DNA of 22,730 nt from a virus (IMGVR_UViG_3300034198_009672:1-22730), one strand, 5' to 3'. Positions 12,138 through 18,850 are shown, counted from the stretch's first letter. The notes: generated by a model from the letters alone, not told the origin. Made by a program: numbers and translations.

Positions 12138-12709
12138 TAGCGGGCACCCTCAAACTCTTGAAAATTACCGGGGTGTAGTTGAGACGGGAAGTAACCGCCC
12201 TCACCGGGCTCAACAAGACGAGTATCAAGGTGTAGGGGAGCGCCCTTTCCTTGCGCTTTATCTTGGGCTACTTCATCCCAGCCCCGTACAATCTTTACGG
12301 GAAGGTGGGTGACCCCGGCTCGAAGGGCGGCAGCAAGTCGGTGATGCCCTTCGCCTAATGTTGCCCACTTTTCTTTGTGGTTGTACATGAGGTATAGCGG
12401 CTCACGGATTGCCCCCACCCCGTCTGTACGCAAGTCCTCACTGATATTAGAGATGTTTTTTTCACTAGTACTACGCGCGTCTCTGCCCTCTCGGTCAAGG
12501 GTTCGGAACCTAGTCAACTGATGTACTGGAAGTAGCGCAACATCGCGCCCGTAACGATGCCCCGGCTCTTGTTCAAGCTCTGGAGAAGCCTGACGTTCCG
12601 TGAGCGCATGGTCAGACCAACGTGCTCCTTTATTGTAGTCAGCTAGTCCGTCTCCGTGGTATACCGGATAAGAACTGCCCCCAGCAAAGTCACCGTTATT
12701 GCGCCCCAT
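12137..12709 (-). CDS. ParB/sulfiredoxin-fold protein with MGRxNxDFxG N-terminus
   Basis: Encodes 190 residues from ATG at 12709, sharing TAATG with the upstream 38-residue gene. The tag MGRNNGDFAGGSSYPVYHGD is followed by a linker. The ParB-like core contains VALLPVHQLTRFRTLDREGR, then EPLYLMYNHKEKWATLGEGH and HRLAAALRAGVTHLPVKIVR. The GEGHHRLAAA segment (119-128) corresponds to the G-x-HR-xxA box where ParB and sulfiredoxin-fold proteins bind a nucleotide phosphate. Phage members have been described as nucleases or as CTP/ATP-binding proteins. There is no HTH for sequence-specific DNA binding, so a partition role is unlikely. A similar, more distant protein is encoded at 21191-21757. Confidence 0.8.
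   Translation of the reverse strand: MGRNNGDFAGGSSYPVYHGDGLADYNKGARWSDHALTERQASPELEQEPGHRYGRDVALLPVHQLTRFRTLDREGRDARSTSEKNISNISEDLRTDGVGAIREPLYLMYNHKEKWATLGEGHHRLAAALRAGVTHLPVKIVRGWDEVAQDKAQGKGAPLHLDTRLVEPGEGGYFPSQLHPGNFQEFEGAR
12687..12709 (-). repeat. 23-base repeat, copy 2 (start of ParB-like gene)
   Basis: Same 23 bases as 11813-11835. The copies are in frame with the start codons of two genes whose remaining sequences are unrelated. Confidence 0.9.
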
Positions 12710-12825
12710 TACACCCTCACAAGACGGCGCTTGATAGGGTCAAAAATCTTGGGACGCTTCTTGAAACCTTTACCGCAATTGCGGTTGTCGTTGCGTACCC
12801 CTGAGCCTTTGGATTTACGTGCCAT
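12709..12825 (-). CDS. 38-residue very basic microprotein
   Basis: ATG at 12825 gives MARKSKGSGVRNDNRNCGKG followed by FKKRPKIFDPIKRRLVRV. About two-fifths of the residues are Lys or Arg; one Cys. The stop overlaps the next gene in TAATG style. No Shine-Dalgarno is present, but the AGT-CACAAT-N6-ATG box and a dyad sit directly upstream, so it is probably the first gene of a leaderless unit that continues through the ParB-like and GNAT-like genes. It may bind RNA or DNA. No family recognised. Confidence 0.65.
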   Translation of the reverse strand: MARKSKGSGVRNDNRNCGKGFKKRPKIFDPIKRRLVRV

Positions 12826-12841
12826 AAGTCAATTGTGACTT
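12826..12841 (-). promoter_or_regulatory. Leaderless promoter box within an inverted repeat
   Basis: Minus strand: CACAAT (12837-12832), TGACTT, ATG at 12825. The box is covered by the dyad AAGTCA-ATTG-TGACTT (12826-12841), which could be an operator over the -10 region. The upstream RNR stop codon at 12840-12842 overlaps the dyad. Confidence 0.5.
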
Positions 12842-13826
12842 ATTTTGTGACCGCAGATGCGTTGGACTCATACGAGGTATTGGTGGCCTCAAAGAAGTTA
12901 ACCAGCTGCAAAGTGTCGTTGGCAGCAGCCATCCACTTGGCAGGATTGCTGACGTTGTAGTGCGAACCAAAGCCCAGCTCCTCAAGACGACGGTCTGCCA
13001 AGTACTTGGTGTACTGGCTGGCGTAGTCAGCGTTGAGCCCAAGAATGCCGTGGGGGAATTGGTCGCGGTTGTACTCAATTTCCATGTCAACGGCGTCGAG
13101 AATCATCTGCTTAATTTCATCCGCAAACTCAGGCGTAACAATGTCGGGGTTCTCTTCCAGAATGGTCACAACAAGGTTGACACCAAACTTCAAGTGCAGG
13201 GACTCGTCACGGACAATCCAGTCAACGAGTGAGCCAAAGTTGCGCAGCAGGTTGCGCTGACGGAACGACAGGGCCACCATGAAGCCACTGTAGAACCAGA
13301 TGCCCTCCATGATTACCGAGTAAGCCACCAAGTTGCGAACAAAATCCTGCTTGCCCTCTACGGTGTCAATGTCAAGCTTCTCTTCCGTCATGCGCGTGAT
13401 GAACTTGACCTCAAAGTCTTCTTTTGCCTTAATTGAGGGAACAGCCACGTGCTGGGCGTAAATTGCCTCACGGTCTACAGGGAAGGTCTCCAACACGTAC
13501 TCGAACGACATGCAGTGGTTGGCTTCTTCCCACATCTGCTTGGCGAGGTAGAGGTGGCACTCTGGGGCGCTCAAATAGGGGTAAACACCAAAGGCCAGAG
13601 CCTTGTTCACAATCAGCTCAGAAGGGTTAAAGAAGCTCATTAAGAAGGTAATGGCGTGCTGCTCGTCCTCAGACATGGTTTTGAAATCAGCGATGTCTTC
13701 GCCAAGCTGAATCTCATTCGGGAACCAAGTATTAGCTACTGCCTGGTCGTAAAGGTCCATCGCCCATTGATACTTGACAGGCTTCAAAAGCAGACCTTCT
13801 TGAATACCTTGACCTAGAATTCCCAT
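12840..13826 (-). CDS. nrdB: Ribonucleotide reductase small subunit, class Ic-like (R2)
   Basis: Encodes 328 residues; start ATG 13826 (MGILGQGIQEGLLLKPVKYQ) after GGGAGAG. It reduces ribonucleotides with an R1 partner, generating dNTPs. Carboxylate-bridged dimetal ligands are visible at the normal spacing: Glu70, Glu101, His104 (EEANH), Glu174 (MEGIWF), Glu208 and His211 (RDESLH). The radical tyrosine of ordinary R2, four residues after the first ligand His, is Phe108 here, and the first ligand is Glu, not Asp. Both are hallmarks of class Ic R2 such as that of Chlamydia trachomatis, which uses a Mn/Fe centre and no tyrosyl radical; ligand spacings of 31, 73 and 34 residues match. Trp34 (WFPNE) and C-terminal Tyr319 suit the radical-transfer path. 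No R1 gene lies in this window. Confidence 0.95.
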   Translation of the reverse strand: MGILGQGIQEGLLLKPVKYQWAMDLYDQAVANTWFPNEIQLGEDIADFKTMSEDEQHAITFLMSFFNPSELIVNKALAFGVYPYLSAPECHLYLAKQMWEEANHCMSFEYVLETFPVDREAIYAQHVAVPSIKAKEDFEVKFITRMTEEKLDIDTVEGKQDFVRNLVAYSVIMEGIWFYSGFMVALSFRQRNLLRNFGSLVDWIVRDESLHLKFGVNLVVTILEENPDIVTPEFADEIKQMILDAVDMEIEYNRDQFPHGILGLNADYASQYTKYLADRRLEELGFGSHYNVSNPAKWMAAANDTLQLVNFFEATNTSYESNASAVTK

Positions 13827-13851
13827 TAAAATCTCTCCCTGTAGACATAGA

Positions 13852-13873
13852 AACCGCCCAAGAGCGGGCGGTT
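13852..13873 (-). terminator. GC-rich hairpin in the leader of the RNR gene
   Basis: AACCGCCC-GCTCTT-GGGCGGTT gives an 8-bp stem, followed on the minus strand by TCTATGTC, with no long T-run. It lies 26 bases upstream of the RNR start and downstream of the extended -10 at 13879-13887. It could therefore be a second terminator or an attenuator-like leader structure. Confidence 0.5.
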
Positions 13874-13878
13874 CCTCT

Positions 13879-13887
13879 AGTCTACCA
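13879..13887 (-). promoter_or_regulatory. Candidate extended -10 promoter for the RNR gene
   Basis: Minus strand TGG-TAGACT between the two hairpins that separate lysin from RNR. There is no obvious -35. Transcripts starting here would carry the 13852-13873 hairpin in their leader. Confidence 0.35.
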
Positions 13888-13895
13888 AAAGCAGA

Positions 13896-13924
13896 AAGCC
13901 CCCCGGTCATAAACCGAGGGGCTT
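13896..13924 (-). terminator. Rho-independent terminator after the lysin gene
   Basis: AAGCCCCTCGGT pairs with ACCGGGGGGCTT around TTATG (one T-G pair), then TCTGCTTTT on the minus strand. It begins 14 bases after the lysin stop codon. Confidence 0.8.
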
Positions 13925-13937
13925 CCTTAATATTTTG

Positions 13938-15143
13938 CTACTTTTTGTTTCCCGCGTTGGCAATTGCCAAGGTTGTGAAGGGGACAGCAAGGTTTCCGAC
14001 CACGGCACTGGCAACAATGAGCCAGATTGGGGCCTGGGTACCACTTGCCATTACAGCAACACCAAGGTTGCTAATGACGAGAGCAGCAAGACCGTACAGG
14101 GCGTAAGCAAGCTTGCGGCCCTTAGGGTTTGGGATGAGGATGCCGAGAGCGTCGGTTCCTGCGGTATTAGCGTCGGTGGGAAGAGGGGCGATGGTGGTCA
14201 CGATAGGTTCCTTTACAGGGGTAGTTGGTTTTACGGGCTTTGGCTTTGTGGGGGTTGCTGGAGTAACTGGCTTTGCTGCCTGTTCCTTTGCAATTCTTTC
14301 AGATTCTGCTTTTGCGTCTGCTGCGGCTTTTGCATCTGCTGCTGCCTTATCTGCTGCTGCTTTTGCTTCTGCCTTGGCTTTTGCTTCCGCTTTAGCCTTG
14401 GCTTCGGCTTCGGCTGCTGCTTTGGCTGCTGCTGCTTTTGCGTTATTCATAGCGTTAATATCTTCGATTAGAGTTTGATAAAATCCAGCCCACGATAGTG
14501 GTCCAAGAACTCCATCAATCACACCGGGAGGAGCATAGTTGCCGTTTTTCTGACCATACTGTTGCATTCCACGGTAGGTCATCGGTCCTGGAACACCATC
14601 AACGGCACCAGAATAAAGATAGTTTTGCTGAAGAAGTGTTTGGATTCCTCGCCAAGTTTTTGGTCCAGTAACGCCGTCTACTGCGCCGTCATAAAGTCCA
14701 AGGTTGGCTAGATTCTGTTGCACTCCACGAATAGAGTCTGTAGTAGAAGAAGAAGCACTTCCACCGCTCCCGCCTTGAACATAGTCAAGAGGGTTTACGC
14801 GGACTCCGTCTGGAGCAATTAGGTGCCAGTGTACGTGGGGTCCGGTGCTATCTCCGGTGTTACCCGTGTAGCCGATGACCTGACCCTGAGAGTAGTTGCC
14901 CTCAGCCACAAAAGAGTTTAGGTGCAGGTACTCGTCAACAAACCCGTTTCCGTGGTGGAAACGAATCCAATTACCGCGTCCGTTGCCGGTGTCACCGCGG
15001 TTCTCTAGGCGACCAGCAATGGGGGCAAGGATGGGGGTGTTCATGCCGGTTGCATAGTCAACTCCGCCGCGCGAGCCGCGCGCGAGGTGGTCGTTCCACC
15101 CATCGCTGATGCGATACTGAGCAAGAGTGTTGATATAGCTCAT
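13938..15143 (-). CDS. Modular endolysin with C-terminal holin-like membrane hairpin
   Basis: Encodes 401 residues; ATG 15143 follows GGAGATGT. Residues 1-122 are an M23/LytM-type peptidase domain (GGVDYATG, EYLHLNSF, GPHVHWHL with His103/His105). The usual first zinc-ligand His of HxGxD is Arg25 (RGGVD, Asp29 kept). Residues 137-226 hold three peptidoglycan-binding repeats with the core AVDGVxGPxTxRG. Residues 232-290 are an Ala/Lys/Glu helical linker and 291-315 a Pro/Lys/Thr stretch. Residues 345-367 and 371-394 are two transmembrane helices (KLAYALYGLAALVISNLGV and IWLIVASAVVGNLAVPF) that resemble actinophage two-span holins. One protein would therefore carry wall-cutting, wall-binding and membrane-inserting parts. 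No separate holin is adjacent. Frame is intact over the whole length, so this is one polypeptide in the sequence as given. Confidence 0.9.
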   Translation of the reverse strand: MSYINTLAQYRISDGWNDHLARGSRGGVDYATGMNTPILAPIAGRLENRGDTGNGRGNWIRFHHGNGFVDEYLHLNSFVAEGNYSQGQVIGYTGNTGDSTGPHVHWHLIAPDGVRVNPLDYVQGGSGGSASSSTTDSIRGVQQNLANLGLYDGAVDGVTGPKTWRGIQTLLQQNYLYSGAVDGVPGPMTYRGMQQYGQKNGNYAPPGVIDGVLGPLSWAGFYQTLIEDINAMNNAKAAAAKAAAEAEAKAKAEAKAKAEAKAAADKAAADAKAAADAKAESERIAKEQAAKPVTPATPTKPKPVKPTTPVKEPIVTTIAPLPTDANTAGTDALGILIPNPKGRKLAYALYGLAALVISNLGVAVMASGTQAPIWLIVASAVVGNLAVPFTTLAIANAGNKK

Positions 15144-15155
15144 ACATCTCCAAAG

Positions 15156-15186
15156 TTAAAGAGCCCAAAATATTTGGACTCTTTAA
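15156..15186 (-). terminator. AT-rich hairpin between phosphoesterase and lysin genes
   Basis: TTAAAGAG/CTCTTTAA (8 bp) plus CCAAA/TTTGG (5 bp), one mismatch and a three-base loop. It could terminate weakly in either direction (TTTT follows on the plus strand). On the minus strand the lysin ribosome site follows closely. Confidence 0.5.
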
Positions 15187-15208
15187 TTTTACCTGGGATA
15201 GCAGAGAA

Positions 15209-16459
15209 CTACAGGATATCTTGGTATTTCCACCGTTTGTTAATGAAACTTACTGCCAACATTCCCGAAGTAGCGCGTTCTCCACGGCTATTGGAGAACC
15301 AAGACGAGCCGTTATCTGAGGCAGGTCCAACAAATACTGGGCGTCCATCACCCGACTCGTATACGCGGTAAGAGTGCCAATGCCCAGAAAAGAGCACATC
15401 AGCATCCCACGTAGGCATACGACCGTGGTCTTGACGTGCCCACCACTCACCGAGCTTGTCAGGACCAGAAGACTGGTGACCGTGAACAAGACCCACGTTA
15501 AGAGTGTCTAAATGAACGGTCATTGACTCCATGTGCGGTTCAGGCCACAAAACCGTCACATTGGGGAAGTTTCCAAACTCTTCAAGGGTGTGCGCAAGGG
15601 TCTTAGCGTTAGCAATGCCAAAATCGGCGTGAGAGTCCCCACCATCGGATTTGAGCCCTACCCTCCACCTGGAGTGGTTTGAGGGCACGTGGGCCACTAC
15701 AAGGCTCTCTACGAGGGGTGCAATCATGGTGATGCCCTTTAAGTCAGACTTGTACATGGCAAGAATCTGATGGGGCAGGTCAAGGTCGTTGGTATCGCGC
15801 TGGCTGGACGTATTGCAGAAGTTTTCTACACCATCACCAGTCTTTGCAAACAGCACCTGACGAGGGCGATATTCCTTGACGTATTCGACAAATCCGCCAT
15901 AAGAGGTCATGATTCGCTCTAGCGTCTGCTCGCTACCGCCATTGAAGTCTGTTTTACCCCACTGCTCGTCTGTAGGCTGAAGAACGCTGACATCGACAAG
16001 AAAGTCTTTTTTGGCAGGAATAAACGTAAAGTTCTCAATGAACTTGCTGGCCTTTTCGTAGTCAACTTTGTCGGCAAGTTTAATTACCTTGCCAAACTTA
16101 GGGGTTGCTGACATCTTGTTAGAAAACATGTCCAAGCCATAGGCAATGGACTTGATGCTGATGGTGTAGTCCGCAGGGTCATCCCCGCTTGCGCGAATCC
16201 ACTCTCTAGCGTCATCAAGGGTAACAGGGCGGTCACGAATGGCCTCCACGGTGCGACTACCGTCAGAAGACTCGCTAGTGATTTCACGTGCGGTTCCTGC
16301 GGGAGACAGTGAGGCTGTTGGGTCTTCTTTGACGATGTTCAACTTTGCCCGGTGTTCTGTTACTGTAGTCTTACCAGTGCTCCATTTAGAAGCAACTTCA
16401 CGGCTACTCAGGTTGGACTGTAGGTCGGCCCGGTAGTTCTCGTTGTCTAGCAATGACAT
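15209..16459 (-). CDS. Calcineurin-like metallophosphoesterase with N-terminal HTH
   Basis: Encodes 416 residues; GGAGG precedes ATG 16459 by ten bases. The N-terminus (9-40) looks like a helix-turn-helix: LQSNLSSREVASKWSTGKTT and VTEHRAKL. The phosphoesterase domain starts near 150 and has the metal motifs in order: PTDEQWGK (Asp164, Gln166), TGDGVEN (Asp209, Asn213 region), VPSNHSRW (Asn261-His262), VHGH (326-328) and SGHWHSY (His360, His362). Actinophage proteins of this build are often labelled Mre11-like exo/endonucleases, acting on DNA ends; other members are phosphodiesterases. A Gln in the first motif is common in this subgroup. The role could be DNA processing or defence counteraction; the HTH suggests DNA binding. 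Confidence 0.85.
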   Translation of the reverse strand: MSLLDNENYRADLQSNLSSREVASKWSTGKTTVTEHRAKLNIVKEDPTASLSPAGTAREITSESSDGSRTVEAIRDRPVTLDDAREWIRASGDDPADYTISIKSIAYGLDMFSNKMSATPKFGKVIKLADKVDYEKASKFIENFTFIPAKKDFLVDVSVLQPTDEQWGKTDFNGGSEQTLERIMTSYGGFVEYVKEYRPRQVLFAKTGDGVENFCNTSSQRDTNDLDLPHQILAMYKSDLKGITMIAPLVESLVVAHVPSNHSRWRVGLKSDGGDSHADFGIANAKTLAHTLEEFGNFPNVTVLWPEPHMESMTVHLDTLNVGLVHGHQSSGPDKLGEWWARQDHGRMPTWDADVLFSGHWHSYRVYESGDGRPVFVGPASDNGSSWFSNSRGERATSGMLAVSFINKRWKYQDIL

Positions 16460-16518
16460 GGGGAAGTTCCCTCCGTATTGGACACTCCAGTCAGGCTATC
16501 ACGCTGAATTACATTCAT
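16447..16518 (-). CDS. Possible 23-residue leader peptide upstream of the phosphoesterase
   Basis: ATG at 16518 follows GAAGG with eight bases spacing and encodes MNVIQRDSLTGVSNTEGTSP CHC, ending with TAG 13 bases inside the phosphoesterase gene in another frame. Ribosomes finishing here would sit over the downstream start, so it could couple translation. It is short and could be chance. Confidence 0.3.
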   Translation of the reverse strand: MNVIQRDSLTGVSNTEGTSPCHC

Positions 16519-16547
16519 GTGACTAACCTTCTACGGCGTGTTGAAAC

Positions 16548-17018
16548 TCACGCTTCCTTTACGGGAACGTTATTTCTTCGGTATGCCGCAATCAAATTAC
16601 GCCCAGACTCTGGGGCAACGATACCAAAAGCGCTACGCGCGTGCGTGCGCGCGAATACCGCGTTGTGCCCCTCTACTTCAGGAACTTTGAGGAATTGACG
16701 CCCCAACCGCTCCACAAGGTGGGATGCTTCGTGCGTAACAGTACCCACGTTCAGACGGTCACGACGGAAGTGCAAGATGCCTTCTGTGTCCATCCCGGCA
16801 TGTAGATGCTCAGGCATGTCTACCTTGCGGGGGTTATACGCCCGAACTCCCTTACGTGCAGAGAACTGTGCTCTCAAGTCCTCGATTCCAGGCACGTTGT
16901 TGTGCATAGGGTGGTTGACAACTTCCTCTGTCAAGTCCCTTGCACCCGAAAGAGAAATCAGCTTTCCTGCGTGGGGGTCAGACGCTCGCCATTCTGATTC
17001 GGCTTTGTAAAGGCTCAC
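16548..17018 (-). CDS. HExxH metallohydrolase-like protein (156 residues)
   Basis: Starts with GTG at 17018, one base after the stop of the ART-like gene, so translation is probably coupled. The zincin signature is VGTVTHEASHLVERLG (His96, Glu97, His100), followed by VPEVEGHNAVFARTHARSAF, where His118 is the probable third ligand. The pattern HExxH...GHxxxF resembles the actinobacterial TIGR04338-type putative metallohydrolases and SprT-like zincins. The N-terminal half reads DPHAGKLISLSGARDLTEEV and RKVDMPEHLHAGMDTEGILH. A protease acting on host or virion proteins is plausible; no signal peptide is visible, so it acts in the cytoplasm or is carried by the particle. Confidence 0.75.
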   Translation of the reverse strand: MSLYKAESEWRASDPHAGKLISLSGARDLTEEVVNHPMHNNVPGIEDLRAQFSARKGVRAYNPRKVDMPEHLHAGMDTEGILHFRRDRLNVGTVTHEASHLVERLGRQFLKVPEVEGHNAVFARTHARSAFGIVAPESGRNLIAAYRRNNVPVKEA

Positions 17019-17019
17019 G

Positions 17020-17547
17020 TTATCGGCTCATTCGTAAGGTAGAAGCGGTAGCAATTCGTGGGGTGAAATTGACTACGGGCTTTTCTTCGTACTCTGTTTC
17101 CCCGTATTCGTTATTAGTAACGTCTCTAATTTTAGACATTCCGGTCAGTCTAATCGGTGCTCCATGGCGTACCGTTTTTTCTTTCTCCGAATGGTCGTGT
17201 GTGTAGATACCTTTACCGCCATAAATAAGCTTATCTTTGCCGTTGTTTTGCAAATCGGCTACATCATTTGGGTGGACGTATCCTTCTACCACGTAACCAA
17301 AGTTATTTTTGGTAGGACTGCCAAACTTTGTTGCAAAAGATTGAGCAACATACTTTTCTGTAGTCCAATGGTGCCCAATATCGTTGAAGTCTATATCGGA
17401 AGAAGACTTTAATCTATAAGGCCATCCTGTATGAATTCCTCGGTATACCTTGGTGTACCCCAGAGCGTCAAGGTCGTCTTGCTCCGGGGCCATTCCAGGT
17501 AAGTAATTATGCAGCTGTTTGCTACTCAAGTCGTAGGCGCTACTCAC
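17020..17547 (-). CDS. ADP-ribosyltransferase-like protein
   Basis: Encodes 175 residues from GTG 17547 in a four-base GTGA overlap with the preceding gene. The arrangement fits the R-S-E class of ADP-ribosyltransferases: VYRGIHTG (Arg36) for NAD binding, GHHWTTEKYVAQSFA (60-72) as the S/T-x-S-like strand and helix, and HSEKEKTVRHGAPIRLTG, with E121-K-E123 as a candidate ExE catalytic pair, followed by a beta strand. Many phages encode such enzymes (T4 Alt and ModA, MuF-linked domains), using NAD to modify host RNA polymerase or translation proteins. Sequence similarity is by motif only, and the Ser of the STS motif is Thr here, so activity needs proof. No signal peptide is visible. Confidence 0.65.
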   Translation of the reverse strand: MSSAYDLSSKQLHNYLPGMAPEQDDLDALGYTKVYRGIHTGWPYRLKSSSDIDFNDIGHHWTTEKYVAQSFATKFGSPTKNNFGYVVEGYVHPNDVADLQNNGKDKLIYGGKGIYTHDHSEKEKTVRHGAPIRLTGMSKIRDVTNNEYGETEYEEKPVVNFTPRIATASTLRMSR

Positions 17548-18671
17548 GTTAGGTCAAACCTCTGCTGTTTCCAGTAACCGTCTCTGGGAAAATCTACGTT
17601 AGCTCTAGTGTTATACTTATTCAAACGGGTGAGGTAGACATCTCTGGCTTCTTTAGCTGCATCGCGCTCCAAGTTACCTCTTTGGTCTAGCAATTCGCGA
17701 ACGTGAGGGTGTGTGTGGTACATCTCCCCCAACACCAGCTGGTCAGACAAGTGTGCGTGCTCTTGTTTTGACAGCGTTTCTTCCTCGGTAGAAGATATAA
17801 GTGCCCTACCAAGATGAGACTCTGCTCTTTCAGGTATTCCTACGCCGGGAGTGTCATGCAACGAAGCTTGAAGCCTAGTAGCCGCATACAGTGCTCGTTG
17901 AGTACCCCCGTAAAAATGTTGTGGAGTATACCCGGCACCACTGGCGTGATTACTTGCTATCTCCCTTCTTCGGGACTCACTTACCTCATGCAGGGCGGAC
18001 TCTAACCTGGGGCGCTCAAACCTATCCGCAAAGCCTTCAGCAACCCCCTCTTGAATGGGGTCCGCAGCGTTGGTATTCCGGTGCCGTCCGTAAGCATTTT
18101 CGTCACTAACTTCTAATCCATGACCCATCTCATGGATTAAAGTTCGTTTAAGTTTTGGTGTTCCGGTTACAAAGTCGTCTTTACGGAAAGCCCCCGTGTT
18201 TAACGTCAAATCTCCGCCCAGGTAATTGGGAGTTTTCCCCTCGGGAGTTTCCTGGTCAATAACTCCACGAGGTTTTCTTTTCAATGCTCCCGTTACTCGA
18301 TAATCTTCTTTAGAATTTGCGCTTACGTCAAACGAAGCTTTATTCAGAACATGAATAGGAATAGTAGTTTTTTTAAGCGCCTCAGTCAGTCCGTGCGTAA
18401 TAGACTTTCGTGTTTCTGGGTCGTCCCAATACTCGGGAACAGAAGTTAGACGCAAAGTTCTGGCAGCAGCCTCCTCGTACTCCCCTTTAGCAAGAGAGGG
18501 GTCTTTAGACGTTCCTGTTCCCCAGTGAGGGTCAAACAGCATTCCTTGGTAAGAAACTCCAGGCGAATGCTCGCCTGTTCCCTCGGGTCTAAAGTTGTCC
18601 TTAGTATGAAACTTTAGTTCCCCATTCTCATCCTCATGAAAAGTATTCTCAAACTGTTTTCCATAAGGCAT
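17544..18671 (-). CDS. Zinc metallopeptidase-like protein (gluzincin pattern)
   Basis: Encodes 375 residues from ATG at 18671 in a TAATG overlap. The signature is RTLIHEMGHGLEVSDENAYG (His180, Glu181, His184), followed by PIQEGVAEGFADRFERP, in which Glu208 or Glu212 is the expected third zinc ligand of a gluzincin. The N-terminal 170 residues contain EYEEAAARTLRLTSVPEYWD and NYLGGDLTLNTGAFRKDDFV, the latter leading into the active-site helix as in other zincins. The C-terminal 150 residues are helical and charged. There is no signal peptide, so the target is cytoplasmic or it works within the virion. It resembles toxin-type or MuF-associated metallopeptidases in build; the substrate is unknown. 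Confidence 0.8.
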   Translation of the reverse strand: MPYGKQFENTFHEDENGELKFHTKDNFRPEGTGEHSPGVSYQGMLFDPHWGTGTSKDPSLAKGEYEEAAARTLRLTSVPEYWDDPETRKSITHGLTEALKKTTIPIHVLNKASFDVSANSKEDYRVTGALKRKPRGVIDQETPEGKTPNYLGGDLTLNTGAFRKDDFVTGTPKLKRTLIHEMGHGLEVSDENAYGRHRNTNAADPIQEGVAEGFADRFERPRLESALHEVSESRRREIASNHASGAGYTPQHFYGGTQRALYAATRLQASLHDTPGVGIPERAESHLGRALISSTEEETLSKQEHAHLSDQLVLGEMYHTHPHVRELLDQRGNLERDAAKEARDVYLTRLNKYNTRANVDFPRDGYWKQQRFDLT

Positions 18672-18850
18672 TATCGTTCACCAGGCATTCTGTAGTCGTT
18701 TTGCCATTCATCATTCTGACTTTGACGCAATGGAGACGCGCTGTGACGGAAGTCAATATAAGGCATAGAAGCAAGAGACTCAGCACTACCAGAGTATTGG
18801 GGAATCCGACTATTTATGTAGCCGTTTATTAATTCAGTTTGGCGGGTCAT
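18671..18850 (-). CDS. 59-residue hydrophilic protein, unknown function
   Basis: ATG at 18850 lies 17 bases inside the end of the zinc-finger gene and the stop overlaps the next start as TAATG. The product begins MTRQTELINGYINSRIPQYS, continues GSAESLASMPYIDFRHSASP and ends LRQSQNDEWQNDYRMPGER. It is polar, Gln/Ser/Asn/Arg-rich and without Cys. The only supports for reality are exact junctions with both neighbours and protein-like composition. The ribosome site is poor. It may be an adaptor that binds the following metallopeptidase (inference only). Confidence 0.6.
   Translation of the reverse strand: MTRQTELINGYINSRIPQYSGSAESLASMPYIDFRHSASPLRQSQNDEWQNDYRMPGER

Noticed and set aside
11813-12709. 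The 23-base identical repeats as attachment (att) sites
   Set aside because: Both copies begin exactly at start codons in the same frame, and no integrase is present in the window. Shared coding sequence explains them better.
12137-12709. A chromosome-partition ParB role for the ParB-like protein
   Set aside because: It has only the nucleotide-binding fold; no HTH, no adjacent ParA and no parS-like sites are seen.
13935-14478. Plus-strand ORFs rich in Cys/Phe/Gly or Ala
   Set aside because: They are antisense to the lysin's Ala/Lys linker and membrane segments; composition is an artefact of the repetitive linker.
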